Part shown: in pieces, positions 1 to 6,968 of the stretch
How positions within the stretch are numbered: the first letter of the stretch is position 1
Layout of the letters: every line of letters begins with the position of its first letter
Assembly: GCA_050730675.1 (NCBI GenBank)
Contig: JBOHNM010000001.1
Span: 3,608-67,607, forward strand
From: JBOHNM01 sp050730675
GTDB taxonomy: Bacteria; Planctomycetota; Phycisphaerae; Phycisphaerales; UBA1924
DNA length: 64,000 nt
Reading direction: 5' to 3'
Notes under the pieces: model-generated
Database searches by the model: none
Seen by the model: only the letters and a program-made list of their open reading frames with translations
What the model was told of the DNA's origin: nothing
Made by a program: the position numbers and the translations under genes

Positions 1-1
1 C

Positions 2-130
2 GCCATCTCCGGCGAGCCCGCCAAAGAACTCCTCAAACTCGTGGACGAGATGGAAGACAACGAGGACGTCAAGAAGGTCTACACCAACGCCGACATCCCC
101 GAAGCCGAACTCGCGGCGATGGATGACTGA
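2..130 (+). CDS. YebC/PmpR-family transcriptional regulator, C-terminal fragment
   Basis: Only the last 42 codons are in the window; the gene enters from the left edge and stops at TGA 128-130. The translated end contains LLKLVDEMEDNEDVKKVYTN followed by ADIPEAELAAMDD, which matches the conserved C-terminus of the YebC/PmpR family (LxxLxDxLEDNDDVQxVYxNxDI). Family members are about 240-250 residue cytosolic proteins that act as DNA-binding regulators or, in recent work, help translation of difficult motifs. The fragment is too short to say which subgroup it belongs to. The next gene runs toward it on the other strand with only 6 bp between the two ends. Confidence 0.85.
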   Translation, partial: AISGEPAKELLKLVDEMEDNEDVKKVYTNADIPEAELAAMDD

Positions 131-136
131 GGTTTC

Positions 137-904
137 TTAGCTTCCCCAGGCCGCAGTCGCAGCTTTCGCACCGGCAGCCTGCTCTCTGACGCCGCGAAAG
201 TCGAGCACCACCGGCCCCGCAGCCCCCCCCACCTCCAGCGCCACCCGATACGCCAGCACATCCAGCCGCCCGCTCCCAGGCGCCACCCGCCCCGACGCCG
301 ACACATCGCTGAGTCGAGCACACGCCACGCTCGCTCCCAATCTCGCCGCCTCCGCCGCCGGATCGCCGCCCCCCATCAGCACCGCCGCCGGATCAAGCCC
401 CAGCGCCAGCGCACCCGGCCCGGGCCTCTCAACCCCCGCCCGCCACGCGCAGTCCGCCAGCCGCACGCCGCTCAGCTCGCACTTCTCCGCCAGCGCACGC
501 CGCACTTCGGCCGTGAGCTTCTCCGGCAGTTCCACCGCCACCACGCCGCCGCGCCCGCCCATCAACCCCGCAAGCTCCGCGGCCAATTCCACCGCGTCCC
601 CGACCGCGCTGATCGCCCGATCCTGATTCGCCGCACTCACAAAGTGCTCCGGCGGCACAAAAAGATCCACTCCGCTGAACCCCAGTTCCAATCGCTTCAG
701 GGTCGCGGCGATATCCCGCCGCGCCGACCGGTCCAGCTCCCGCGCCCGCATCCCCGCCGCCGCGCCGTTCCACTGCACCCCGCGGCACCCCGCCCCCCGC
801 GCAAACTCCAACTGCGCACGCAACCGCTCCGCCGCCGTGGCGGCCTCGCCGCCCACGTCCAATCCCACCAGCGCCAAGCTTAAGTCACGCAACTGCTGCA
901 TCAC
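137..904 (-). CDS. sugar phosphate isomerase/epimerase-like TIM-barrel protein
   Basis: This 255-residue protein has the look of the xylose-isomerase-like TIM-barrel superfamily (AP endonuclease 2 family fold): an N-terminal segment with GCRGVQWNG, then repeating beta-strand/helix pieces such as LGFSGVDLFVPPEHF and VVAVELPEKL. The FVPPEHF segment resembles the loop seen in many planctomycete proteins of this family. No obvious His/Glu/Asp metal-site signature can be fixed by eye, so the substrate is unknown. It is rich in Ala and Gly, as expected for this genome. Met1 and Met2 are both possible starts. It converges on the yebC-like gene to its left. Confidence 0.6.
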   Translation of the reverse strand: MMQQLRDLSLALVGLDVGGEAATAAERLRAQLEFARGAGCRGVQWNGAAAGMRARELDRSARRDIAATLKRLELGFSGVDLFVPPEHFVSAANQDRAISAVGDAVELAAELAGLMGGRGGVVAVELPEKLTAEVRRALAEKCELSGVRLADCAWRAGVERPGPGALALGLDPAAVLMGGGDPAAEAARLGASVACARLSDVSASGRVAPGSGRLDVLAYRVALEVGGAAGPVVLDFRGVREQAAGAKAATAAWGS

Positions 905-1014
905 CCATTATCCCGCCGGCCAATCACCCCATCCGTCCCACTCCCGATTTCTGCTTTCTGTTTTCACCATCCGACATCACTCCACGATCACGATCGCACG
1001 GCTCTTCTGTATTC

Positions 1015-1036
1015 CCAGTGCCCGATGCCCAGTGCC
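1015..1036. repeat. short dispersed repeat containing two GCACTGG units
   Basis: Read on the minus strand this stretch contains GGCACTGGGCATCGGGCACT, with two copies of the 7-mer GCACTGG. The same unit occurs as three tandem copies at 36545-36568, also just outside a gene. It overlaps the intergenic space just ahead of the membrane-protein gene. Confidence 0.5.
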
Positions 1037-1057
1037 TTCTCTTCCCTACCCTCCTCC

Positions 1058-1714
1058 ATGTCCCGCCTCCGCCCCATCCTCACCACCATCCACACCGCCG
1101 CCCTCGGCACCTGGCTCGGCTGCGTGCTCATGACCGGCGCTGCCGCGGCCGTCACCTTCCCCGCTGTCAAGGCCTTGAGCCCCACCACACCGGTCTACTC
1201 CGCCTACACCGGCGACCACTGGATGCTCGTCGCCGGGCACGTCGCCGCCCGCGTCTTCTACATCAACGACATCGCCCAATTCATCTGCGCCGCGCTGGTC
1301 ATCCTCACAACCGCAGGGCTTTTCCTCCACGACAAGACCTATTTTCGTGGACGTATCCCGGCGCTCCGCTTGGCCATCCTCTCCGGCGCCTTCGGCTTCT
1401 TCTGTTTCTACTTCTTCGTCCTCTCTCCGCGAATGTCGGCCGGCCTCCACGACTACTGGCAGGCCGCCCAGGCCGGCGACAACACCCGCGCGGCCACCTT
1501 CAAGGCCGCCTTTGACGCCGACCATCCCCTCGCCTCCAACACCCTCAGCGCCATCGCCGTCACGCTCCTGGCCGCCATCGTTCTGGCCGCGTGGCACCAT
1601 GGCAGCGAATCGTCCTCCGCCGTGCCGCAAGCCGCCTCTCCGCGCACGGCTTCCAAGGCCCGCCTCGAAGTGCCCGCCCTGCTGAAGAGCGGAGCGGGCG
1701 GAGCCAAGCCGTGA
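1058..1714 (+). CDS. small integral membrane protein (DUF4149-like)
   Basis: A 218-residue protein with about four hydrophobic segments: residues near 7-30 (after MSRLRPILTTIHTAALGTWL), a pair in the middle (FICAALVILTTAG and LAILSGAFGFFCFYFFVL), and one near LSAIAVTLLAAIVLAAW. The arrangement, with a conserved WLG near the first helix and a long periplasmic loop before the last, resembles DUF4149 membrane proteins; this is a resemblance only. The start at 1058 is preferred over the in-frame ATG at 1025 because the upstream codons are low complexity and MSRLR begins the first helix. Its stop overlaps the GTG start of the next gene (GTGA), so the two are probably co-translated. Confidence 0.6.
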   Translation: MSRLRPILTTIHTAALGTWLGCVLMTGAAAAVTFPAVKALSPTTPVYSAYTGDHWMLVAGHVAARVFYINDIAQFICAALVILTTAGLFLHDKTYFRGRIPALRLAILSGAFGFFCFYFFVLSPRMSAGLHDYWQAAQAGDNTRAATFKAAFDADHPLASNTLSAIAVTLLAAIVLAAWHHGSESSSAVPQAASPRTASKARLEVPALLKSGAGGAKP

Positions 1715-2451
1715 CCGCGGCCAAGCCCCGCCTCGACGGCATCCCCTTCTCTCTCCCCCGCGTCACACCCAAAGCCCGCCAACGCGCCGCGCAGCTCCTC
1801 GCCGCCCTGCGCAAGCACTATCCCCACGCCCACTGCGAACTGAACTACACCAACCCGCACGAGCTTCTCGTCGCCACCATCCTCTCCGCTCAATCTACGG
1901 ATGTGTGCGTGAACAAGGCCACCCCCGCCCTCTTCAAGGCCTTCCCTGCCCCCGCCGACTACGCGAAGTCCTCCCCCGCCGCCATCGAACCCTACATCAA
2001 GACCATCGGCCTCTTCCGCAATAAGGCCAAGTCCATCCACGCCGCGATGAAGGACGTCCACGAACGCTTCGGCGGCAACGTTCCCCGCACCATGGATGAA
2101 CTCCTCTCCCTCCGCGGCGTCGGCCGCAAGACCGCCGGCGTCGTCCTCGGCAACGCCTTCAACATCAACGTCGGCGTCGTGGTTGATACGCACGTCGAGC
2201 GCCTCAGCCACCGCTTCGGCCTCGTGCCGCCGAAAACGCCGATCCCCAAGCTCGAGCAGAAGCTCATGGCCCTCTTCCCGCGCGAAGCCTGGTGCGACCT
2301 CTCCCACCTGCTCATCTTCCACGGCCGCTACTGCTGCAAGGCCCGCATGGCTCAATGCAGCAACCACGAGATCTGCCGGACCTTCGGCACATCCTGCGAG
2401 CTCCGCATCTCGGCACGCAAAAAACCACAAAAACGCGCCACAACCCCCTGA
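1711..2451 (+). CDS. nth: endonuclease III (DNA glycosylase/AP lyase)
   Basis: A 246-residue base-excision-repair enzyme that removes oxidised pyrimidines and cleaves at the abasic site. Visible signatures: VATILSAQSTDVCVNKATPA, the helix-hairpin-helix LRGVGRKTAGVVLGNAF with the catalytic Lys, and VVVDTHVERLSHRFGL with the catalytic Asp. The start is GTG 1711, overlapping the stop of the upstream gene by four bases; a longer in-frame extension upstream overlaps the membrane-protein gene and lacks family similarity. The C-terminal iron-sulphur region is unusual: Cys spacing reads C-X6-C-X5-C-X6-C instead of the usual C-X6-C-X2-C-X5-C. Two tRNA genes lie downstream on the other strand. Confidence 0.93.
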   Translation: MTAAKPRLDGIPFSLPRVTPKARQRAAQLLAALRKHYPHAHCELNYTNPHELLVATILSAQSTDVCVNKATPALFKAFPAPADYAKSSPAAIEPYIKTIGLFRNKAKSIHAAMKDVHERFGGNVPRTMDELLSLRGVGRKTAGVVLGNAFNINVGVVVDTHVERLSHRFGLVPPKTPIPKLEQKLMALFPREAWCDLSHLLIFHGRYCCKARMAQCSNHEICRTFGTSCELRISARKKPQKRATTP

Positions 2452-2503
2452 CCCACGGGCCCCGAATCTGGTCGCCTGCTCGTCTCTTCACTTCCCCGGC
2501 AAA

Positions 2504-2577
2504 CGCACCCGGCAGGACTCGAACCTGCAACCTTCGGATTCGAAGACCGATGCTCTATCCAATTGCGCTACGGGTGC
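2504..2577 (-). tRNA. tRNA-Arg (anticodon TCG)
   Basis: The reverse complement folds as a cloverleaf of 74 nt: acceptor GCACCCG/CGGGTGC, D-loop AATTGGATA, anticodon loop CTTCGAA (anticodon TCG, T33 in place), T-loop TTCGAGT with stem GCAGG/CCTGC, discriminator G, no encoded CCA. Two stem positions do not pair: G12-A23 in the D-stem and T31-T39 at the top of the anticodon stem, so it is a slightly imperfect copy. It lies 56 bp downstream of tRNA-Arg(CCG) on the same strand and may share its transcript. Confidence 0.9.
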
Positions 2578-2633
2578 TTGAACCTCTCCCCACTGGTCGT
2601 CTGCTCGTCTGGTCGTCTCGTGACTGCTCGCAA

Positions 2634-2707
2634 TATGCCCGAGAGGAGTCGAACCTCTAACCTCTGCCTTCGGAGGGCAGCGCTCTATCCAGTTGAGCTA
2701 CGGGCAC
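2634..2707 (-). tRNA. tRNA-Arg (anticodon CCG), integration target of the element
   Basis: The reverse complement is a clean 74-nt cloverleaf: acceptor GTGCCCG/CGGGCAT, D-stem GCTC/GAGC, anticodon stem CTGCC/GGCAG with loop CTCCGAA (anticodon CCG), T-stem AGAGG/CCTCT, discriminator A, no encoded CCA. Its first 47 nt (2661-2707) are repeated exactly at 28323-28369, so this gene is the attachment site of the integrated element. The gene body is intact, but everything upstream of its 5' end (position 2708 onward) is element DNA. Confidence 0.95.
2661..2707 (-). repeat. left attachment site (47-bp direct repeat, 5' part of tRNA-Arg)
   Basis: Positions 2661-2707 are identical to 28323-28369; the bases just outside differ (a versus t on the left, g versus t on the right). 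The repeat covers tRNA positions 1-47, from the acceptor 5' strand through the anticodon stem into the variable loop. At this end the rest of the tRNA (2634-2660) completes a functional gene. Confidence 0.95.
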
Positions 2708-2840
2708 GATGTTTTTTGTGCTTGTTTCCAGTCTCGATCGACGCTTGACCCGATTTCCTTGTGAACGATTTTACCAGATTGCTCTACCTGACCCCGAAAA
2801 GCCGAGCGCTACTCGGGTTGGGATGGTATCCGCCAGCTTG

Positions 2841-3248
2841 TCACTTTACGAGGTTTGGCCCCGCCTTGTACTGCCCCCGCCCGGCGCTTTCGATCACCTT
2901 TTCCTTCGTCAAGGCCGTCAGCTTGGCCCGGGCCGATCCCTCAGTGTTTCCAGCCTTGACGCCAGCCGCAATCAGGTCGTTTCGGCTGAGGGTCTTGCCC
3001 TTGGCCTCCCCCGAGAACAAAGCGACCACGGCGTCCTTCATGGCCCCCCTTGGCCCACGGGGACTTCCCTCAGCCTTGACCTGACGGGGAGCGGTCTTGC
3101 CCATCCGCTTGAGCCGTTCGATGTCGGCTTCGATCTGGGAGAGATCGCCAACGAGCTTGGCTCGGCGCGAATGACATTCCTCAAGAAGTTTCGGGACGGC
3201 GTTGAACAGGTCAGCGATGCTCAGAGTCGGTGCAGCGGTCGGGGACAT
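2841..3248 (-). CDS. probable small DNA-binding protein (coiled coil plus winged-helix-like end)
   Basis: A 135-residue protein on the strand opposite to the virion genes. The first half (around residues 10-50) looks like a coiled coil (LLEECHSRRAKLVGDLSQ, then IEADIERLKRM); a basic Pro/Gly linker follows; the last 65 residues have the rhythm of a winged helix, with LSRNDLIAAGVKAGNTEGSA, then LTALTKEKVIES and AGRGQY. A good ribosome site (CAGGAG, 7 nt spacer) precedes ATG 3248. Its isolated, leftward orientation next to the attachment site and divergent from the rightward operon suggests a regulator, but no specific family was recognised. Confidence 0.6.
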   Translation of the reverse strand: MSPTAAPTLSIADLFNAVPKLLEECHSRRAKLVGDLSQIEADIERLKRMGKTAPRQVKAEGSPRGPRGAMKDAVVALFSGEAKGKTLSRNDLIAAGVKAGNTEGSARAKLTALTKEKVIESAGRGQYKAGPNLVK

Positions 3249-3398
3249 AAGCGTTCTCCTGTTTGTTTCTTTGCGGGTACACCCCGCAAGCTCACACTAC
3301 AGGACGCTTTCTACCTGGTCAAGTGAAACCGAGATAGCACAATAAGTAGTTGTCGATATTTCTCTCAGATCCGAACATCATCAGGACAGGAGAGAGAC

Positions 3399-3755
3399 AT
3401 GCCAGCAGAGTTTTCGATTGTTGTCTACCAGCAGAGCGGGGGATGGGAAGCATCTTGTCCAGTCTTGAAACTGACGGCTCGCAACAAAGATCGCATGGTG
3501 GCGGTTGCGGATCTGAGACAGTCATGTATCAGCGCCCTCCAGAGGATGATCGAAGAGGCGACTGTCTTCGCTCCTGATCTTGGCGACACCGAGCACACGG
3601 ACGAGATTGATTTCGATCCTGAGCATCCGAATGACGAGGGATACAACCCGGGCTCAAACGACTGGTTTGAGGATCAACTCCACAAAGTGGTAGCTCGTCA
3701 GAGGAAACGCCGTCAAGCCAAAAAGGACAAAGAACACTTGGGCGGTACTACCTGA
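3399..3755 (+). CDS. unknown protein, first gene of the rightward operon
   Basis: A 118-residue, acidic-then-basic soluble protein with no family recognised. The middle is Asp/Glu rich (LGDTEHTDEIDFDPEHPNDE) and the C-terminus is strongly basic (RQRKRRQAKKDKE). The start is well supported by GGACAGGAGAGAGAC immediately upstream of the ATG. It is the first of a string of short, closely spaced genes leading into the portal gene; in T7-like phages this position usually holds small early or late accessory genes. Upstream, 3249-3398 is the divergent control region with respect to the 2841-3248 gene. Confidence 0.6.
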   Translation: MPAEFSIVVYQQSGGWEASCPVLKLTARNKDRMVAVADLRQSCISALQRMIEEATVFAPDLGDTEHTDEIDFDPEHPNDEGYNPGSNDWFEDQLHKVVARQRKRRQAKKDKEHLGGTT

Positions 3756-3757
3756 GC

Positions 3758-4219
3758 ATGGTGGTGCGTTTCAACTTCTACGACTACGACAGTTTCGATT
3801 GGTCAACCCATGCGTGGCATAGCTGGCTGAGAGCGAGGATCACCACCTTGTTCTCTCGCTTCGTCCACTGCAACCTGACGATCGACCCATTCACGTATGA
3901 CTTCTCCAATCACGGGGCGGGACTGTTTCGGAGATACCCAGAACGACCGAAGGCGGTCGTGACCATCGACGCTGAGGAAGAGGCTGTCGAGAGGTTTCTG
4001 GGTCGTTTTGCTGAACGGTATTACCAGCGTCGTCACTCGTTCTTGTGGGCGCAGTGCGGCGCTGGTTGTCTTCTACCCGTTGACAACTGTTGCAGGGTGG
4101 TTGGGGAGGTGGTGGATGTCAAAGCAGGAACGCCGGACGGACTCCATAAAGCTGTACTTCGACTTGGCCAACTTCAAGCCGACAGGTTTGGAAAAGCTGT
4201 CGAAGCAACAACTCACTGA
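3758..4219 (+). CDS. unknown protein, overlaps the following gene
   Basis: A 153-residue frame beginning 2 bp after the previous stop. The first two thirds look like an ordinary globular protein (VRFNFYDYDSFDWSTHAWHS, VVTIDAEEEAVERFLGRFAE). The last third (after about residue 90) is Cys-rich and less convincing, and overlaps the +1 frame gene at 4116-4343, whose own upstream extension reads as a hydrophobic helix. Either the two genes really overlap by about 100 bp, or a frameshift near 4010-4060 joins the front of this frame to the back of the other one. No family recognised. Confidence 0.45.
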   Translation: MVVRFNFYDYDSFDWSTHAWHSWLRARITTLFSRFVHCNLTIDPFTYDFSNHGAGLFRRYPERPKAVVTIDAEEEAVERFLGRFAERYYQRRHSFLWAQCGAGCLLPVDNCCRVVGEVVDVKAGTPDGLHKAVLRLGQLQADRFGKAVEATTH

Positions 4220-4343
4220 CACGGCCTTGGACATTGAGCGCCTACTCCGTCGCGGAAAGCTGACGGAGGAACAAAGGCAAAAACTCCGAAGTGAGTATGT
4301 GGTCGTCCTCAAGAGGATTGACCAGATGGAGGGAGACGGATGA
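4116..4343 (+). CDS. small charged coiled-coil protein
   Basis: A 75-residue protein starting MSKQERRTDSIKLYFDLANF and continuing with a charged helical stretch (LTDTALDIERLLRRGKLTEE). ATG 4116 is chosen because a strong GGGGAGG ribosome site ends 6 nt upstream. The frame is open back to TTG 4008, and that extension contains a hydrophobic segment (SAALVVFYPLTTVAGWLGRW), so a longer form with one membrane helix is possible. It overlaps the preceding gene and ends in an ATGA overlap with the next one. Function unknown. Confidence 0.5.
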   Translation: MSKQERRTDSIKLYFDLANFKPTGLEKLSKQQLTDTALDIERLLRRGKLTEEQRQKLRSEYVVVLKRIDQMEGDG

Positions 4344-4528
4344 GCGCATTGAGCGATACATGGGCATTCACGATGACCGCCGCCAACAGGACTCTTGAGG
4401 AAGCGCAGCGTCGTTTCACCAACAAAGAGATCAGCCTCAGGGACTTGCGAGCGGTCATCGACGATGTCGTTGCCGCGATCGAGTCGGCCAATCGGTTGGA
4501 AGCGATCAAGCCACAGGAGGGTGCCTAA
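4340..4528 (+). CDS. small unknown protein
   Basis: A 62-residue, mostly helical protein (RRFTNKEISLRDLRAVIDDV). It starts inside an ATGA overlap with the previous gene and its stop TAA shares its last base with the ATG of the next gene (TAATG), so it is firmly embedded in a translationally coupled chain. No family recognised. Confidence 0.6.
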   Translation: MSALSDTWAFTMTAANRTLEEAQRRFTNKEISLRDLRAVIDDVVAAIESANRLEAIKPQEGA

Positions 4529-4725
4529 TGGGCTTCTTTGGATCGCCAAAACCGCCGGATGTCGTCGCTACTCCTCCGCCTGATCCTAACGCCGTCAATG
4601 TGCAGATTGACAAGCAGACTGAGTTGAAGACGAACAGCCTTGCTCGCTATCTCGCTCGGATGTCGATGAGCGGTGCGAACGAGCTTCGCGGCGATCAGCC
4701 GCAGAACACAGGACTCAGATATTGA
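4528..4725 (+). CDS. small Pro-rich protein just upstream of the portal (gp6.7/gp7.3-like position)
   Basis: A 65-residue protein beginning MGFFGSPKPPDVVATPPPDP, then a helical Ser/Ala/Arg stretch (NSLARYLARMSMSGANELRG). Short proteins of this build, with a Pro-rich front and a Ser/Gly-rich basic end, sit directly before the portal in many podoviruses, where T7 carries gp7.3 (a minor virion or tail-assembly component). The assignment rests on position and composition, not on a clear alignment. Its TGA (4723-4725) is followed in the same frame by the portal gene. Confidence 0.5.
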   Translation: MGFFGSPKPPDVVATPPPDPNAVNVQIDKQTELKTNSLARYLARMSMSGANELRGDQPQNTGLRY

Positions 4726-4749
4726 TGGGAATATGGATGGGGGAGAACG

Positions 4750-4800
4750 TTGGACATTATCAAACAATTTGAAGAGCTATCAGCGGACAGATAACAGTAT
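4750..4800 (+). other. separated 5' end of the portal gene, with an in-frame TAA at 4792-4794
   Basis: Between the TGA at 4723 and the portal frame the only possible start is TTG 4750, 4 nt after GGGGGAG (4739-4745). From it the frame reads (M)DIIKQFEELSADR, stop, QYL, and continues without a break into the portal at 4801. Podovirus portals typically open with a helix of the type FxxLxxxRxxYLxxAxxxxxLTxPxL, so the TAA falls inside the conserved start of the protein. The TTG at 4801 has no good ribosome site of its own. Confidence 0.7.
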
Positions 4801-6183
4801 TTGACGAATGCGGAAATGCTCGCGGACCTGACAGTGCCCCGGCTTAACCCGAAGGGGATCAGAGGCAGCAGCGGTAACGGCGGCATGGTCAGCAACAAGT
4901 TTGTTGGCTATCAGTCGTTGCCTCGTCCCCTGAATAACGCCGGCACTCGGTGCGTCACGGGTCTTGCTTCAACCCTTGTCTCTCTTCTTGTCCCGACCAG
5001 CACGGACTGGTTTGACCTGGACATCCCTCTTGAGATCAAGGCCACCCTTGACCCCACGACTTATGAGGCCAGCAAGACTCTGACGGCAGTGTTGAAGCAG
5101 CGGATCTTCGACTTGCAGATGGAGCATGGCTTACCGGCGCAGCTTGCGGCCGCGATGCCAAGGCTTCTCGTTGAGGGTCAGTTTGTCATTCAGGTCACCA
5201 ATGAACGGTTGCGTTTCATCCCTCTCCGCAGTTTCGGCGTCAGCCGGTACAACGGAAAGGTTTGCAAGATCATCATCCAAGAGCTTGCCGACGATCAGAA
5301 CAAGGACAGCAACGACGAGGTGTATCTGTACACGCTCGTCGATTACGAGAAGGACAAGGTTTACCAGCAGAAGACGGGGCAGAAGGACGCCAGAGTCGTT
5401 GATTTCTCCCCGAAGCAGTACGTCTTGCCGACGACCAGCGTGCCTCAGATTGAAAACTATGCGTGCGGGTATGCCTGGGACTACTACGGCACGATCTTTG
5501 AGATCAACAAGAAGACTGAGAGCTTGTCCAAGATCGTCACGATGGCGGGCATCAGCGCCTTGTTCATCGATCCCAACGCTCTTTTCACGCCACGGGAATT
5601 CATGGACGCCCTGCAACAGGGCAAGAACATTATCAGCGGTTTCGCCAAAGACATCTCTCCATTCACCATGCAGGAGAAGTTGGCGGACGCCGCAGCGATC
5701 ACAGCGGACATTCAGCGCCTGGAAGCGGATCTTGCTCGGGCGTTCTTGCTCGGCATCTACCTCTATGAGCAGGGTGTTCAACCGAAGACGGCCACCGAAA
5801 TAATGAAACGGACTCAGGAAGTGGACGCCGCAACTCAGGCGTTGGCTTCGACCCTGATGAACACGTTGCAGAAGCCTCTGGTTGAGGCGTACATGCACGT
5901 TCTCGATATCAACATTCAGATCCAGGGCAAGCCCGCGATCCGACCGGTCATCATCGCTGGAAGCTCAAAGCTCAGCAAGCTCGTTCAGGCCAATGGTCTG
6001 TTAAGCGCGATGCAGGCGGCAGCGGCGATCAATCCTCAGTTTGTTCAGCAGATCGACGGCACCAAGGTCTTCAAGATGATCGCCCAGGCGAACGGCGTCC
6101 TTGACGCTGACAGCTACTTGTTGCCTCCTCAGGCGCAGATGCCTCAGCAGGGTCAGGTACCGCCAGCGCCACCAGCACAGTGA
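4801..6183 (+). CDS. head-tail connector / portal protein (T7 gp8-like), probably interrupted
   Basis: The downstream 460 codons match the T7-type portal, which forms the 12-fold ring at the capsid vertex through which DNA passes: an N-terminal piece with LPRPLNNAGTRCVTGLASTL and VSLLVPTSTDWF (compare GARGLNNLASKLMLALFP in T7), a central beta-rich region, and a C-terminal helical part with TAADIQRLEADLARAFLL-type sequence. With the lost 17 residues it would be about 477 residues against 536 in T7. The frame is otherwise intact. Unless translation restarts at TTG 4801 or the TAA is read through, no normal portal is made. Scaffold and capsid genes follow. Confidence 0.85.
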   Translation: MTNAEMLADLTVPRLNPKGIRGSSGNGGMVSNKFVGYQSLPRPLNNAGTRCVTGLASTLVSLLVPTSTDWFDLDIPLEIKATLDPTTYEASKTLTAVLKQRIFDLQMEHGLPAQLAAAMPRLLVEGQFVIQVTNERLRFIPLRSFGVSRYNGKVCKIIIQELADDQNKDSNDEVYLYTLVDYEKDKVYQQKTGQKDARVVDFSPKQYVLPTTSVPQIENYACGYAWDYYGTIFEINKKTESLSKIVTMAGISALFIDPNALFTPREFMDALQQGKNIISGFAKDISPFTMQEKLADAAAITADIQRLEADLARAFLLGIYLYEQGVQPKTATEIMKRTQEVDAATQALASTLMNTLQKPLVEAYMHVLDINIQIQGKPAIRPVIIAGSSKLSKLVQANGLLSAMQAAAAINPQFVQQIDGTKVFKMIAQANGVLDADSYLLPPQAQMPQQGQVPPAPPAQ

Positions 6184-6227
6184 AGTAGCCGCCCATGCCG
6201 GGCGGATTGTTTTATGGAGAATGGAAA

Positions 6228-6968
6228 ATGGAAACGGAACAGAATGGTCAGGTAGCAGCGCCGCAGACAGCAGCGGCACCAGTAGTCGAACAGAAACCAG
6301 CGGAGCAGCCCAAACTCTTCGCGGGAAAATACAAGACGACTGAAGAGTTGGAGAAGGGTTACAAGGCTCTTGAGGCCAAGCTCGGTGAGAAGCCGGCACC
6401 CGACAAGCCAGCCGCAGACAAACCAGCGGAGCAGACACCGAAGACGACTCAGGAGATGGTGAACACTCCGATGGGCGAGGAAATGCTCAACGAGTATTAC
6501 CAGACCGGTGCGATCACGGACGCCACTCTGGACAAGGCAGCCAAGAGTTTCGGCCTTCCCAAGGAAATGATCGCGGCGGTCAAAGACACTCTTGTTGCTC
6601 AGCAGCAGGAAGGCTTGAAGAGCATTGCTGCCAGCCTCAAGGACGACGGCGTCAGTCCTGAGAACATCAAGGACTTCATCGGGCACCTGGACAAGACGTT
6701 GTCGGGACCGCAGAAGTTGGCCGTTCAGACCATGATCGAAATGAAAAACTTTGACGCGCTGAGGCCGATGGCCAAGGCATGGGCGAAGACGGTGCTTCCG
6801 GCTGGTCAGGTCGGTCAAACCGTCAACAACAGCGGCGGCTTTTCTTCCAAGGAAGAGTATTTCAAGGCCATCAGATCCGCGAACAGGGACAGCATGAGCG
6901 CTCTCAGCGCTCGTATCAGCGCGACATCGCCTGACATGATCAATGCTTGGAACGGGGGTAAGAAATGA
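6228..6968 (+). CDS. capsid assembly scaffolding protein (T7 gp9-like)
   Basis: A 246-residue acidic, Ala/Pro/Lys-rich protein without hydrophobic core, lying between portal and capsid as gp9 does in T7. The stretch LFAGKYKTTEELEKGYKALE is typical of podovirus scaffolds (KFKSxEDLEKGY). The middle is Pro/Lys low complexity (KPAPDKPAADKPAEQTPK); the C-terminal third is helical and ends in basic GGKK, where scaffolds bind the capsid shell. The start ATG 6228 is chosen over 6195 because GGAGA lies 7 nt upstream and the family begins with an acidic N-terminus. It ends in an ATGA overlap with the glycosyltransferase gene. Confidence 0.85.
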   Translation: METEQNGQVAAPQTAAAPVVEQKPAEQPKLFAGKYKTTEELEKGYKALEAKLGEKPAPDKPAADKPAEQTPKTTQEMVNTPMGEEMLNEYYQTGAITDATLDKAAKSFGLPKEMIAAVKDTLVAQQQEGLKSIAASLKDDGVSPENIKDFIGHLDKTLSGPQKLAVQTMIEMKNFDALRPMAKAWAKTVLPAGQVGQTVNNSGGFSSKEEYFKAIRSANRDSMSALSARISATSPDMINAWNGGKK

